DNA of 64,000 nt from Bacteroidales bacterium (GCA_013138975.1 WTBR01000020.1:62001-126000), one strand, 5' to 3'. Positions 1-8,898 are shown, counted from the first letter of the stretch. Notes: generated by a model not told the origin, from the letters alone. Made by a program: numbers and translations.

Positions 1-503
1 TCATCAAAATTTCCACCACGCACCGAATATTGAGAACTTAATTCGGAATTAGAAGAAACACCGGGCAATGTTTTTATTAAAGATTCAAGATTTCCAGAAA
101 TATCGGGGTTTAATTCAATATGCTTTGCCTCAATCTTCATCATATTACTTTCTGGAGACAACTCTCCAATAACAAAAACTTCTCCAATATCACTTACATC
201 AAATTCAAGAATTATATTATAATTCCATATACTATCCTTGCTTGAATTCACAGTAAAACTTTTAGCTTTATATCCTATACACGAAACTTGAATTAAGGCA
301 TTTTTATTTGAAGGAATCTTTAAAAAGTAAATACCTTCTCTTTCTGAAATTACACCAGTATTATTTGACATATTTCTGACATGAGCAGATTCTACAGTAT
401 TTCCATCACTATCTAAAACCTTTCCCGACAATGTTACTACATTTTGAGCATTGGAAAAAAATGCCGTAAATGCGAATAATATAAATATATATAAAAACTT
501 CAT
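1..503 (-). CDS. TonB-dependent receptor, N-terminal part (cut by window edge)
   Basis: I translated this from the ATG whose complement lies at 501-503; the frame stays open to base 1, so only about 167 residues are visible. There is a signal peptide (MKFLYIFILFAFTAFFSNAQ), then a carboxypeptidase-regulatory-like beta-sandwich (about residues 24-105, with GVISEREGIYFL and VSCIGYKAKSF). The beginning of a TonB plug domain follows (ESLIKTLPGVSSNSE then YSVRGGNFDD). This order is the standard Bacteroidota outer-membrane receptor arrangement. The substrate cannot be read because the barrel lies outside the window. It is divergent from the yjbQ-like gene at 650, with a 146-nt AT-rich spacer between the two starts. 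Confidence 0.9.
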   Translation of the reverse strand, partial: MKFLYIFILFAFTAFFSNAQNVVTLSGKVLDSDGNTVESAHVRNMSNNTGVISEREGIYFLKIPSNKNALIQVSCIGYKAKSFTVNSSKDSIWNYNIILEFDVSDIGEVFVIGELSPESNMMKIEAKHIELNPDISGNLESLIKTLPGVSSNSELSSQYSVRGGNFD

Positions 504-649
504 CAATTGCTCTTTGTATCTTATGCTATAAACAACAAAAACAAGATTTTATTTTGCTATTTTAAAAAGAAAGTCAAAACTAATTCTTTTAGTTTAGATT
601 AGAAAAAAATCATAACTTTATTTATCGATAGAAACTTAAACCTAACATT

Positions 650-1060
650 ATGATTGATCAATTAGAAATAACGCTTCCTTCTTTTAAACGTGGGTATCAT
701 ATAATAACTGATTTAATTACTAGCAAATTAAAAAACTTACCTAAAAACGGCTTAATCAATATTTTTATTAAGCATACTTCAGCAGCTATTACAATAAACG
801 AAAATGCTGATCCATCAGTATTAGTAGATTTTGAAAATTTCACTAATAAATTAATCCCGGATGGAGATAGCTCCTTCTCTCATACAATGGAAGGTTCTGA
901 CGATATGCCCGCTCATATTAAATCATCAACTTACGGTCAGTCATTAACCATTCCAGTTACAAACTATAGTCTAAATATGGGGACATGGCAAGGAATTTAT
1001 CTTTGTGAATTTCGAAATAATGGGGGAAATAGAAAACTTGTTATAACAATTTATTACTAA
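650..1060 (+). CDS. YjbQ/UPF0047 family protein (secondary thiamine-phosphate synthase type)
   Basis: The 136-aa product has the full usual length of the YjbQ family. Its conserved blocks are visible in order: KHTSAAITINENADPSV, HTMEGSDDMPAHIKS and GTWQGIYLCEFRN. The histidines and the DDMPAH stretch are the family's conserved metal/active-site region. Family members have weak thiamine-phosphate synthase activity in E. coli complementation, but their real role is unsettled, so a gene name is not justified. The gene stands alone. Only a weak 5-bp inverted repeat (TTCGA-ATA-TCGAA, about 1075-1087) follows it. Confidence 0.88.
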   Translation: MIDQLEITLPSFKRGYHIITDLITSKLKNLPKNGLINIFIKHTSAAITINENADPSVLVDFENFTNKLIPDGDSSFSHTMEGSDDMPAHIKSSTYGQSLTIPVTNYSLNMGTWQGIYLCEFRNNGGNRKLVITIYY

Positions 1061-1504
1061 TATTAAACATAAACTTCGAATATCGAATTATAAAAAACAA
1101 AATAAAAAATTATTTAGTTCCTTAAATTACTTATTTACTAAAATCAAATTTTAAACCACTATTATTCAATATAATAAAAATTATTACAAAAACATTACTA
1201 CTAGTTACAATCTGAAACCATGATGCGAGTTTTAGTATAAATATGTTATTAAAAACATTATGTTTAAGGTCGATTTGTAAAAATTATGCTACATTTGCTT
1301 AAAGAATTAATAAATTCAATCGTGAATATTTGTAAAGCCATTTATTATTATGTTATTGCAATTCAGGTTGGTTTCCTAAAACGCTTCGGCGGCTTATGAT
1401 TCTTTATCTTAACTCAAAAAAATCTTATTTTTAAAGTTGTTGAATTTTTATAACTTACAGACTTTCAATCAAAATCTTAAATTAAAATAAATAATACTTA
1501 TAAT
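1061..1504 (+). other. 444-nt intergenic/leader region upstream of iorA
   Basis: No long gene is present. The first 200 nt are featureless and AT-rich. The second half holds a Bacteroidota -7-like element (TACATTTG, 1290-1297). It also has a short CGC-TTCG-GCG hairpin (1382-1391) enclosed by AAGCC (1335-1339) and GGCTT (1391-1395), which share one base with the hairpin so only one form can be complete at a time. A 37-codon ORF (ATG at 1286, stop by 1398) ends in GFLKRFGGL and has no clear ribosome binding site. If the promoter is real, the iorAB mRNA has a leader of roughly 200 nt. Promoter and small ORF exclude each other, because the element overlaps the ORF start. Confidence 0.4.
1290..1297 (+). 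promoter_or_regulatory. possible -7 promoter element for iorAB
   Basis: TACATTTG matches the Bacteroidota -7 consensus TAnnTTTG exactly. A TTTG occurs at 1274-1277, but the 12-nt spacing is shorter than the usual 19-21, so the -33 element is weak. The call rests on the -7 match and on position upstream of iorA. Confidence 0.3.
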
Positions 1505-3121
1505 ATGCAAAAACTACTTTTATTAGGAGATGAAGCTATTGCTCAAGGAGCTTTAGATGGAGGAATTTCTGGAATATATGCGTATCCAGGAACGCCCTCA
1601 ACTGAAATTACAGAATATGTTCAGGCCTCCAAATTTGCTAAGGAAAATAATATTCATAGTGATTGGTCGGTAAACGAAAAAACAGCAATGGAAGCTGGAT
1701 TAGGTATGTCGTATGCAGGGAAACGTTCGATGGTTTGCATGAAGCACGTTGGATTAAATGTTGCTGCCGATGCTTTTATTAATTCATCAATTACAGGTGT
1801 AAACGGAGGATTAATTGTTGTATCTGCCGATGATCCATCAATGCACTCATCACAAAACGAGCAAGATTCAAGATTTTACGGGAATTTCGCAATGATTCCT
1901 ATGTTAGAGCCTGTTAACCAGCAAGAAGCTTACGAAATGGCTTATTATGGTTATGAATTATCTGAAAAATTTAAATTACCTGTTTTATTAAGAGTAACAA
2001 CAAGATTAGCGCATTCTCGTGCAGGTGTTGAGACATTAGAGCAAAAACCACAAAACGATGTTTCTTTGCCTTCTAACTTGACACAATTTGTGTTATTACC
2101 TTCTATTGCTCGTAAACAATATAAAACATTGTTAAGCAATCAAAGATCAATAGAAGAAGCTTCTGAAGAATCAATATTTAATAAATATACTGATGGATCT
2201 GATAAAACATTAGGAATTATTACAACTGGTATTGCAAATAATTACTTAATGGAGAATTTTCAAGATACAGAATTGAATCATCCTGTATTAAAAATTGGAC
2301 AATATCCAATTCCTAGAAAGCAAATTAACAAAATGCTAAAAGAATGTGATAAAGTTCTTGTTATTGAAGAAGGATATCCAATTGTTGAAGAAATGCTTAA
2401 AGGATATCAAGAAGCAGGAACTCCAATTATTGGTCGTTTAGATGGAACTTTACCTCGCGATGGTGAATTAAATCCAAACTTAGTTGCCAATGCTTTAGGG
2501 TTAGAGACTATTTTAGATGGATCAATTCCTGAATTAGTTAAAAATCGTCCACCTTCAATGTGTGTTGGTTGTGGACATATTGATGCTTACAATGCATTAA
2601 ATGAAGCCATAATACCTTATGGTGTTGGAAGAGTATTCGCTGATATAGGTTGTTATACTTTAGGCGCATTGCCACCATATAATGCAGTAAACTCATGTGT
2701 TGATATGGGAGCTTCTATTACAATGGCAAAAGGTGCTGCTGATGCAGGAATGGTTGGTGTTGTAGCTGTTATTGGTGATTCAACTTTTACTCATTCAGGA
2801 ATTACCGGTTTAATTGATTGTGTTTCTGAAAATACACCTGTAACCGTTATTATCTCTGATAACTTTACCACAGGAATGACTGGTGGTCAAGACTCAAAAG
2901 CACTTGGAAAAATAGAAGATATTTGTAAAGGTGTTGGAGTTGATCCTGATCACATTAGAGTTTTCAAACCATTGAAAAAGAACATGGAAGAGATGGTTCA
3001 GATTATGAAAGAAGAGTTAGAATACAAAGGTGTTTCGGTAATTATTCCTCGTCGTCAGTGTGTTCAAACAATGAAAAATAAGAAGCTTGCTGAGCAGCTT
3101 ATTAGTCTAAATTTAAAATAA
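1505..3121 (+). CDS. iorA: indolepyruvate ferredoxin oxidoreductase, alpha subunit
   Basis: The 538-aa protein oxidatively decarboxylates aryl pyruvates (indolepyruvate, phenylpyruvate) to acyl-CoA with ferredoxin as acceptor. An N-terminal pyrimidine-binding domain (AYPGTPSTEITEY near residue 27; WSVNEKTAMEAGLGMSYAG) leads to a C-terminal TPP domain with CVGCGH (about 353) and a GDS...N diphosphate site (IGDSTFTHSGITG near 422 to DNFTTGMTGGQ). The chain stops shortly after IIPRRQCVQTMKNKK. The C-terminal two-cluster ferredoxin domain found in the longer archaeal IorA is therefore absent. iorB follows 30 nt downstream in the same operon. Confidence 0.95.
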   Translation: MQKLLLLGDEAIAQGALDGGISGIYAYPGTPSTEITEYVQASKFAKENNIHSDWSVNEKTAMEAGLGMSYAGKRSMVCMKHVGLNVAADAFINSSITGVNGGLIVVSADDPSMHSSQNEQDSRFYGNFAMIPMLEPVNQQEAYEMAYYGYELSEKFKLPVLLRVTTRLAHSRAGVETLEQKPQNDVSLPSNLTQFVLLPSIARKQYKTLLSNQRSIEEASEESIFNKYTDGSDKTLGIITTGIANNYLMENFQDTELNHPVLKIGQYPIPRKQINKMLKECDKVLVIEEGYPIVEEMLKGYQEAGTPIIGRLDGTLPRDGELNPNLVANALGLETILDGSIPELVKNRPPSMCVGCGHIDAYNALNEAIIPYGVGRVFADIGCYTLGALPPYNAVNSCVDMGASITMAKGAADAGMVGVVAVIGDSTFTHSGITGLIDCVSENTPVTVIISDNFTTGMTGGQDSKALGKIEDICKGVGVDPDHIRVFKPLKKNMEEMVQIMKEELEYKGVSVIIPRRQCVQTMKNKKLAEQLISLNLK

Positions 3122-3151
3122 TCTACAGTAGTAAAAATTAAAATTAAAATT

Positions 3152-3733
3152 ATGAAAACAGATATAATATTAGCTGGTGTAGGTGGTCAAGGAATCTTAT
3201 CGATTGCCGCTACAATTGGCATGTCAGCTTTACATAACAATTTACATTTAAAACAAGCAGAAGTTCATGGTATGAGTCAGCGTGGTGGTGCTGTTCAATC
3301 AAATATGAGAATTTCCGATAAACCTATTGCATCGGATCTTATTCCAATGGGTGGAGCAGATATTATTCTTTCTGTAGAACCAATGGAATCGTTAAGATAT
3401 TTACCATTTTTAAAAAAAGGTGGATGGTTAGTTACGAATACTACTCCATTTATAAATATTAATAATTATCCAGAGGTTGAAGAAATTTTAGCTGAAATTA
3501 AAAAACAAGAAAAACACATTGCATTAGATGCAGATACTATTGCTTCTGAATTTGGATCAAAAAGATCATCAAATATTGTAATGCTTGGTGCAGCAACTCC
3601 ATTCTTTGATATTTCTTTCGAAAGTTTTGAAGAAGGAATTCGCCAATTTTTTGGTCGTAAAGGAGAAGATATCGTAAATGTAAATCTACAAGCATTAAGG
3701 GCTGGTAGAGATTTTACCGAGAAGAATAGATAG
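3152..3733 (+). CDS. iorB: indolepyruvate oxidoreductase, beta subunit
   Basis: This 193-aa gamma-type POR/KOR domain protein opens with the nucleotide-binding-like GVGGQGILSIA and carries the family signature EVHGMSQRGGAVQS. Normal length for IorB. It forms the heteromer with IorA, 30 nt upstream, and presumably contributes to the CoA/substrate site and electron transfer. The gene is closed by a strong rho-independent terminator beginning 18 nt after the stop codon, so iorAB is a two-gene unit. Confidence 0.95.
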   Translation: MKTDIILAGVGGQGILSIAATIGMSALHNNLHLKQAEVHGMSQRGGAVQSNMRISDKPIASDLIPMGGADIILSVEPMESLRYLPFLKKGGWLVTNTTPFININNYPEVEEILAEIKKQEKHIALDADTIASEFGSKRSSNIVMLGAATPFFDISFESFEEGIRQFFGRKGEDIVNVNLQALRAGRDFTEKNR

Positions 3734-3751
3734 TTAAATTTATTTTTATAT

Positions 3752-3790
3752 AAAAAAGTGTCATGATATAATTCGTGACACTTTTTTTTG
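3752..3790 (+). terminator. rho-independent terminator after iorB
   Basis: A 12-bp stem (AAAAAAGTGTCA at 3752-3763 with TGACACTTTTTT at 3776-3787) is followed by further T residues. The loop is 12 nt. Confidence 0.88.
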
Positions 3791-3844
3791 CGTTATATAA
3801 TAAATCTAAATTAATTTTAATTTTTTCGTATTTTTAAATTAAAA

Positions 3845-4717
3845 ATGAATCAAATTTTAAAACGAATTAAGCTTTTTGACTTTGCAGTTATTTTATTCTG
3901 CCTTTTAACAGGCTTTTATATACTTATTGGATATAAACAATTAGATAATATATTGAATCATATTTTAATTCGAGTAATACTTCTATTAATAATATTTACA
4001 ATTTTAAGATTCGGCGATTCAAACAATAAAATCTTTCAATTATTTCGTAATTTTTATCCTATTTTATTAATTGGTTTCTTTTATAGCGAAACGGATTATT
4101 ACAATAATCTCATTTTTGAGGATTTTGATTCTATATTAGTAAACTTTGAAAGTTTACTTTTTGGATGTCAGCCATCCTTAGAATTTTCAAATTATATTCC
4201 TTACCGGTGGTTTAGTGAGATAATGCACTTTGGCTACTTTTCATTTTACTTTATATCATTCGGAATCCCTCTTCTTTATTATTTTAAGGCTCGAATTGAA
4301 TTCGAAAAAACAATATTCATTCTAATATCATCATTCTTTTTTTACTATCTTATTTTTATAATTTTTCCTTCTGTTGACCCTCAATTTTATTTCTCTGCCG
4401 AACAAATAACTGTACCTGATGCTTATCTTTTTAAATATTTAATGGATATTATCATTACTAATTTCGAAACACAAACAGGAGCTTTCCCAAGTTCTCATGT
4501 TGGTATATCGGTAATACTTCTTATTTTAACAAGAAAAAGATTTAAAGTCTTCTTTTATATTTTAATCCCTTTGGTTAGCATTTTATTTTTATCTACAATT
4601 TATCTTAAAGCTCATTATGTAATTGATATCCTTGGAGGTATAATTTCGGGAATACTGTTTTATTGGATCTCAAATAAAATTTATTATCAATTTTTGAATT
4701 TTAAAAAAGAAAACTAA
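3845..4717 (+). CDS. PAP2-superfamily membrane phosphatase/phosphotransferase
   Basis: This 290-aa integral membrane protein has about six hydrophobic segments. The C-terminal half holds PAP2 motifs: GAFPSSHVG (about residues 212-220, with the catalytic SxxH) and KAHYVIDILGG (about 257-267, with the second His and Asp). The first motif (KxxxxxxRP) is not clear, as in the AUR1/inositol phosphorylceramide synthase branch. Members act on lipid phosphates or transfer phosphoalcohol head groups. The GNAT-like gene 79 nt downstream could be its partner in a lipid pathway. This is inferred only from adjacency and from the fact that Bacteroidota make sphingolipids. Confidence 0.8.
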   Translation: MNQILKRIKLFDFAVILFCLLTGFYILIGYKQLDNILNHILIRVILLLIIFTILRFGDSNNKIFQLFRNFYPILLIGFFYSETDYYNNLIFEDFDSILVNFESLLFGCQPSLEFSNYIPYRWFSEIMHFGYFSFYFISFGIPLLYYFKARIEFEKTIFILISSFFFYYLIFIIFPSVDPQFYFSAEQITVPDAYLFKYLMDIIITNFETQTGAFPSSHVGISVILLILTRKRFKVFFYILIPLVSILFLSTIYLKAHYVIDILGGIISGILFYWISNKIYYQFLNFKKEN

Positions 4718-4796
4718 TAGCATCTTATTTAATTATGATTTCATATTTATTTTTATCTTAACAAAAAATTTAAATTACATTCATTATAATTAAAAG

Positions 4797-5912
4797 ATGA
4801 TTGAAATTATAGAAGTACAAAGCAAATCAGATCTTAAGAATTTTATATACTTACCTGAAAAAATCCATAAAAATCATAAGAATTGGCTTTATCCATTATA
4901 TTCTGATGATAAAATATTTTTTGATCCTCTAAAAAATAAAGCATTTAATTATTGCGATACCGTGCTTGCCCTTGCAAAAAAGAATGGTAAAGTTGTAGGT
5001 CGTATAATGGGTATCATCAATCACAGATATAACGAAATTAATAATGAAAATTTCGGGAGATTCTGTTTCATGGAAACCGAAAATGACAGAGAAGTTTTTC
5101 ATGCTTTAGTTTCTTTCGTAGAAAAATGGGCTAAAAGCAAAGGAATGAAACGGTTAGTAGGCCCATTTGGTTTTTCAGATGAAGATCCTCAAGGATTCCT
5201 AGTCGAAGGTTTTGATGAACCTACTGTAATGGTTACAAATTGCAGTTTCCCATACATGGCTCAGATGATTAAGGATGAAGGATTTTCTAAAAAAATGGAT
5301 TTCGTTCAGTATAAGATTAATACTCCTGATGAAGTTCCTGCAATATATGAACGTATAGCTCAACGTCCTGCAAAAAATGGATACAAAATAATTGAATTTA
5401 CGAAACGCAAGCAACTTAAACCTTTTATACGACCTGTACTCGGACTTACAAATGCTACTTACACCGAAATTTTTGGTTATGTGCCATTTAGCGAAGAAGA
5501 AATGGATGACTTTGCTAAACGTTATTTGCCAATATTAGATCCTAAATTTATTAAAGTAATTATCGATATAAACTCCGAAGTTGTTGCTTATGTTATAGGT
5601 ATGCCGAATATAAGCGAAGGGATTAGAAAAGCAAAAGGTCGTATGTTTCCTTTTGGGTTTATCAAAATACTTCGCTCCATGAAAAAAACAAATCAACTGG
5701 ATTTGTTATTAGGAGCTGTAAAAGATGATCTTAGAAATATAGGATTAGATACCATGCTTGCACAAGCTATGTTGAAATCAGCCAAAGAGCGAGGTCTTGA
5801 AGTAATTGACAGTCATGTAGTAATGGAGACAAATACAAAAATGCGTGCTGAAGTTGAGAAACTTGGTGGAGAGATATATAAACGTTATCGAATTTTTCAA
5901 AAGAATTTATAA
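4797..5912 (+). CDS. GNAT-fold acyltransferase-like protein of unknown substrate
   Basis: This 371-aa soluble protein has an N-terminal GNAT-like segment (VVGRIMGIINHRYNE, about residues 65-80; VEKWAKSKGMKRLVGPFGF, about 106-124, followed by DEDPQGFLVEGFD). A second half has the repeating-unit look of a FemAB-like double acyltransferase (LAQAMLKSAKERGLEVIDSH near 320, then VVMETNTKMRAEVEKLGG). The family is frequent in Bacteroidota as 'hypothetical, N-acetyltransferase'. I do not know its substrate. Its position after a PAP2 gene makes an amino-lipid or sphingoid-base acylation role conceivable, but nothing in the sequence proves it. It ends at a bidirectional terminator. Confidence 0.65.
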   Translation: MIEIIEVQSKSDLKNFIYLPEKIHKNHKNWLYPLYSDDKIFFDPLKNKAFNYCDTVLALAKKNGKVVGRIMGIINHRYNEINNENFGRFCFMETENDREVFHALVSFVEKWAKSKGMKRLVGPFGFSDEDPQGFLVEGFDEPTVMVTNCSFPYMAQMIKDEGFSKKMDFVQYKINTPDEVPAIYERIAQRPAKNGYKIIEFTKRKQLKPFIRPVLGLTNATYTEIFGYVPFSEEEMDDFAKRYLPILDPKFIKVIIDINSEVVAYVIGMPNISEGIRKAKGRMFPFGFIKILRSMKKTNQLDLLLGAVKDDLRNIGLDTMLAQAMLKSAKERGLEVIDSHVVMETNTKMRAEVEKLGGEIYKRYRIFQKNL

Positions 5913-5945
5913 AAAAAGGAGCTTCAATTTGAGGCTCCTTTAATT
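5911..5945. terminator. bidirectional terminator between convergent genes
   Basis: AAAGGAGC (5915-5922) pairs with GCTCCTTT (5934-5941), with an A run on the left and a T run on the right. It can serve the GNAT gene and the convergent SPFH gene. Confidence 0.85.
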
Positions 5946-5959
5946 TTATAAAATAATTT

Positions 5960-6778
5960 CTAATTATTTCCACCCAAAATTAATGGTAAACCATCTTTTC
6001 CACTTCCAATAACTACAACTTTAGAATTAGGAGATTCTGATAACTTAATAGTTGCTTCAATTCCACGCATTTTTAATAAAGCATTTGTTAAACTGCTATT
6101 TATAATTTTATTTGCACGTGCTTCACCTTCAGCAGCAATTCTTTTACGCTCTGCTTCAGACTCTTCTTTTTCCAATTTATACTTATATGCTAAAGCTTCC
6201 TGTTCTTGCTTCAATTTATTTTCAATAGCAACCTTAATTTGGTTGGGTAAGTTTATCGAACGAATAAGTAATGCTTTCATCTCAATATCATTTACACCTA
6301 ATACTTCTGCAGTTTCTTTGATAATTGCACTTTCCAATTCGCTACGTTTTGTTGAATAAATCTCCTCTGCAGTATAACGTCCCGCTACCCTACGAACAGT
6401 TGAACGTGCTTCAGGCACAATTAAAGTTCTAATATAGTCAACTCCAAATTTTTCATGCAAGTAACCAATGCGATCGTACTTAGGATTAAAACGAATAGAA
6501 ATATCCATATTAATTGAAAGTCCACTCTTATCTAATACATCCATCCCTTCTTCACTATTTTGCTCTTTTACATTGTATACATATATCTCATTCCAAGGAG
6601 CAATTACATGAAACCCAGGTTGAAAAATATTCTCTTTATCTAAACCACTAGTAAATTTTCTAAATATCACACCTCGTTCACCCGGTCTAAGCGTTACAAA
6701 AGATGAACTACTAATAAGCAGAACAATTAGAAATCCAACTGCTGCTACAATCCAAAATGTTGTCGTTATTTTTTTCAT
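5960..6778 (-). CDS. prohibitin-like SPFH/band-7 membrane protein
   Basis: The 272-aa protein has one N-terminal membrane anchor (residues about 7-27, FWIVAAVGFLIVLLI). An SPFH/band-7 domain follows (VTLRPGERGVIFRKFTSGL; FHVIAPWNEIYVYNVKEQ), then a charged coiled coil (about 185-240, EQEALAYKYKLEKEESEAER). The C-terminal tail is hydrophobic (SGKDGLPLILGG). Length and order match bacterial prohibitin homologues, which form ring assemblies in membranes and often guard proteases. No partner gene is adjacent. It is divergent from the nucleoside phosphorylase, with 243 nt between starts in which I see no other gene. Confidence 0.9.
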   Translation of the reverse strand: MKKITTTFWIVAAVGFLIVLLISSSSFVTLRPGERGVIFRKFTSGLDKENIFQPGFHVIAPWNEIYVYNVKEQNSEEGMDVLDKSGLSINMDISIRFNPKYDRIGYLHEKFGVDYIRTLIVPEARSTVRRVAGRYTAEEIYSTKRSELESAIIKETAEVLGVNDIEMKALLIRSINLPNQIKVAIENKLKQEQEALAYKYKLEKEESEAERKRIAAEGEARANKIINSSLTNALLKMRGIEATIKLSESPNSKVVVIGSGKDGLPLILGGNN

Positions 6779-7021
6779 AATATAATTTTTTGAGTATTGA
6801 TTATTCCAGTGAATAAAGGTAAAACATTAATCCTATATATAAAACCATATACAATTATCATTTTGACATGTACACAATTTATTATCAGAATGTTCTGTTA
6901 TCAACAAGTAGCACTTAAAAATATTATGGTTGTGTTGATCTTTATTGACTACGCTTTTTGTGCTTTCAATATATTTTGAATAATTTTGAAGTTCCTTAAT
7001 TTAGATAGAAAGGTATTTCTT

Positions 7022-7894
7022 ATGAAATTCGAAGAATCGGAGTTGGTTATAAATCAAGATGGTAGTATTTTTCATTTACACTTATTTCCTGAAGATATTG
7101 GCAATGATATTATATTAGTAGGTGATCCGGGAAGAGTTGAAACAGTGGCATCATTTTTTGATGACATTGAACTAAAAAAACAAAACCGTGAGTTTTGTAC
7201 TATTACAGGAACTTATAATAATAAAAGAATAACTGTTATTTCAACCGGGATAGGTACAGACAATATTGATATTGTTGTTAATGAACTAGATGCCATTGCA
7301 AACATCAATTTAAAAACAAGAACTGAAAATAAAGAACATAAAGCATTAAATTTTATAAGAATAGGTACATCAGGATCATTACAGGAAAATGTTTCTATCG
7401 ACTCTTTTTTAATGAGTGTAAGATCTATTGGGTTTGATGGTTTGCTTAATTTTTATGCTAACAGAAATTCCATTTCAGATTTAGAATTTGAAGAAGCTTT
7501 AAAAAAACATGTCAATTGGAATAACCTTCTACCATCACCTTACGTAGTAGATGCGTCAGAAGAATTAGTGAATAAACTTGCCAGTAAAAACATGACTAAA
7601 GGAATAACAATTTCTGCTCCTGGTTTTTACGGGCCTCAAGGCAGACAATTACGATTACCAATAATTGATGCTAACATTAACGATAAAATTGAAGCTTTTG
7701 AATTTAAAAATCAGAAAATTACAAATTACGAAATGGAAAGTTCAGCAATATTTGGACTTTCTAAATTATTAGGACATAAAGCAGTAACAATCTGTACAAT
7801 TATTGCAAATCGAAGAACAAAAGAATATAGTAAAGATTATAAGCCTCTTATTAAAGAGCTGATAAAAACAGTATTAGATAGACTCTCAATATAG
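7022..7894 (+). CDS. nucleoside phosphorylase (uridine phosphorylase-like)
   Basis: This is the PNP/UDP-family phosphorylase fold that splits nucleosides to a base and (deoxy)ribose-1-phosphate. Visible motifs are the phosphate loop LVGDPGRVE (about residues 34-42), STGIGTDNIDIVVNE, RIGTSGSLQ (about 116-124) and the ribose/base-binding NYEMESSAIF (about 235-244). I start at the ATG at 7022 rather than the in-frame TTG at 6986. GAAAGG lies about 9 nt before this ATG, and MKFEESELVINQDGSIFH is how relatives begin. The product is then 290 aa. The SirB1-like gene follows after 6 nt. Confidence 0.9.
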   Translation: MKFEESELVINQDGSIFHLHLFPEDIGNDIILVGDPGRVETVASFFDDIELKKQNREFCTITGTYNNKRITVISTGIGTDNIDIVVNELDAIANINLKTRTENKEHKALNFIRIGTSGSLQENVSIDSFLMSVRSIGFDGLLNFYANRNSISDLEFEEALKKHVNWNNLLPSPYVVDASEELVNKLASKNMTKGITISAPGFYGPQGRQLRLPIIDANINDKIEAFEFKNQKITNYEMESSAIFGLSKLLGHKAVTICTIIANRRTKEYSKDYKPLIKELIKTVLDRLSI

Positions 7895-7900
7895 ATTTTT

Positions 7901-8764
7901 GTGAATAAAAAAGAGAAAGAAATAAAAGCCTTACTACAATTGTTAGATGATCCTAATGATGAAGTATATCAATATGTTTCAAAAAATATACTTGAGCAGG
8001 GTGAAATAATTATTCCTGAATTAGAAAAAACATGGGAAAAATCTTTAAATGCAATTTTACAAGAAAGAATTGAGGACTTAATTCAGGAAATTCAATTTTC
8101 AACAACTCAAAAACAATTAAGTGAGTGGAAAGATAAAGGAGCTGTAAATTTACTCGAAGCAGCTTATTTAATTTCAAAATACCAATATCCTGATTTAATA
8201 TACAATGATATTTTAGAAGCATTTAATAAGATAAAGCAAGATGCATGGCTTGAAATAAATAAGAACTTAACAGCTCTTGAGAAAACCCGAATATTAAATC
8301 ATATATTATTTCAGGTGCATGAATTTTCAGGTAATGGTTCTAACTTTTTTGCGCCACAAAATTCTTATGTTAATCATGTACTAGAAACTAAAAAAGGAAA
8401 CCCTATAACACTGGGAATATTATATATTGCCTTAGCTGTAGATTTAGGACTGCCAATATATGGTGTTAGTATTCCTCGCAATTTTATTTTAGCATACATT
8501 GATGAGCATAATACCTATGAACAAAATGACCCTGAAATTTTATTTTATATTAATCCTTTTAATGAAGGTAAAGTTTTAGGAGAAAAAGAAATAGATTATT
8601 TTCTAAAACAACAAAAAATAGAACCTAAGAAAAAATACTACCTGCCTTGTTCAAATATCGAAATAATTAAAACTTTAATTTTAAATTTAATATATTCGTA
8701 CGAAAAATTAGGCTACCCTGAAAAAATAGCTGATTTAAAAATATTGTTTAACATAATAAATTAA
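7901..8764 (+). CDS. SirB1/transglutaminase-like family protein
   Basis: This 287-aa protein resembles the SirB1 N-terminal (transglut_core2) family. The signature region is KKGNPITLGILYIALAVDLGLPIYGVSIPRN-like, around residues 163-193. The N-terminal 60 residues are helical and charged, and look like a HEAT-type repeat (LLQLLDDPNDEVYQYVSKNI). No catalytic Cys-His-Asp triad is apparent, so it is probably a binding protein; the cellular role of the family is unclear. The start is GTG at 7901, since no in-frame ATG is near. It is co-transcribed with the phosphorylase (6-nt gap). Confidence 0.75.
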   Translation: MNKKEKEIKALLQLLDDPNDEVYQYVSKNILEQGEIIIPELEKTWEKSLNAILQERIEDLIQEIQFSTTQKQLSEWKDKGAVNLLEAAYLISKYQYPDLIYNDILEAFNKIKQDAWLEINKNLTALEKTRILNHILFQVHEFSGNGSNFFAPQNSYVNHVLETKKGNPITLGILYIALAVDLGLPIYGVSIPRNFILAYIDEHNTYEQNDPEILFYINPFNEGKVLGEKEIDYFLKQQKIEPKKKYYLPCSNIEIIKTLILNLIYSYEKLGYPEKIADLKILFNIIN

Positions 8765-8867
8765 CCCTTAGTTATTTGTTTTTAGCTCTTAGTCTGAATT
8801 TTAAGTTAAAGGTAAATACATAAAAGTAAAAATCAACGAGTATATAATAAGTTATAATAAAAACATC

Positions 8868-8885
8868 TAATTTTGCGCAAAATTA
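8868..8885 (+). promoter_or_regulatory. promoter -7 element inside an 18-bp perfect palindrome
   Basis: TAATTTTG (8868-8875) matches the -7 consensus TAnnTTTG and lies 23 nt before the Wzz-like start. The same bases form the left half of the perfect palindrome TAATTTTGCGCAAAATTA (8868-8885), which would overlap the transcription start. That makes a candidate operator for the polysaccharide chain-length gene. The -33 element is not obvious. Confidence 0.45.
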
Positions 8886-8898
8886 ATCTTAAAGAAAT

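Noticed and set aside
6797..6979. 60-aa ORF in the gap before the nucleoside phosphorylase
   Set aside because: Hydrophobic by chance in AT-rich DNA, no ribosome binding site, and it spans the divergent promoter region.
6986..7021. TTG start for the nucleoside phosphorylase
   Set aside because: The ATG at 7022 has a ribosome binding site and matches how homologues begin.
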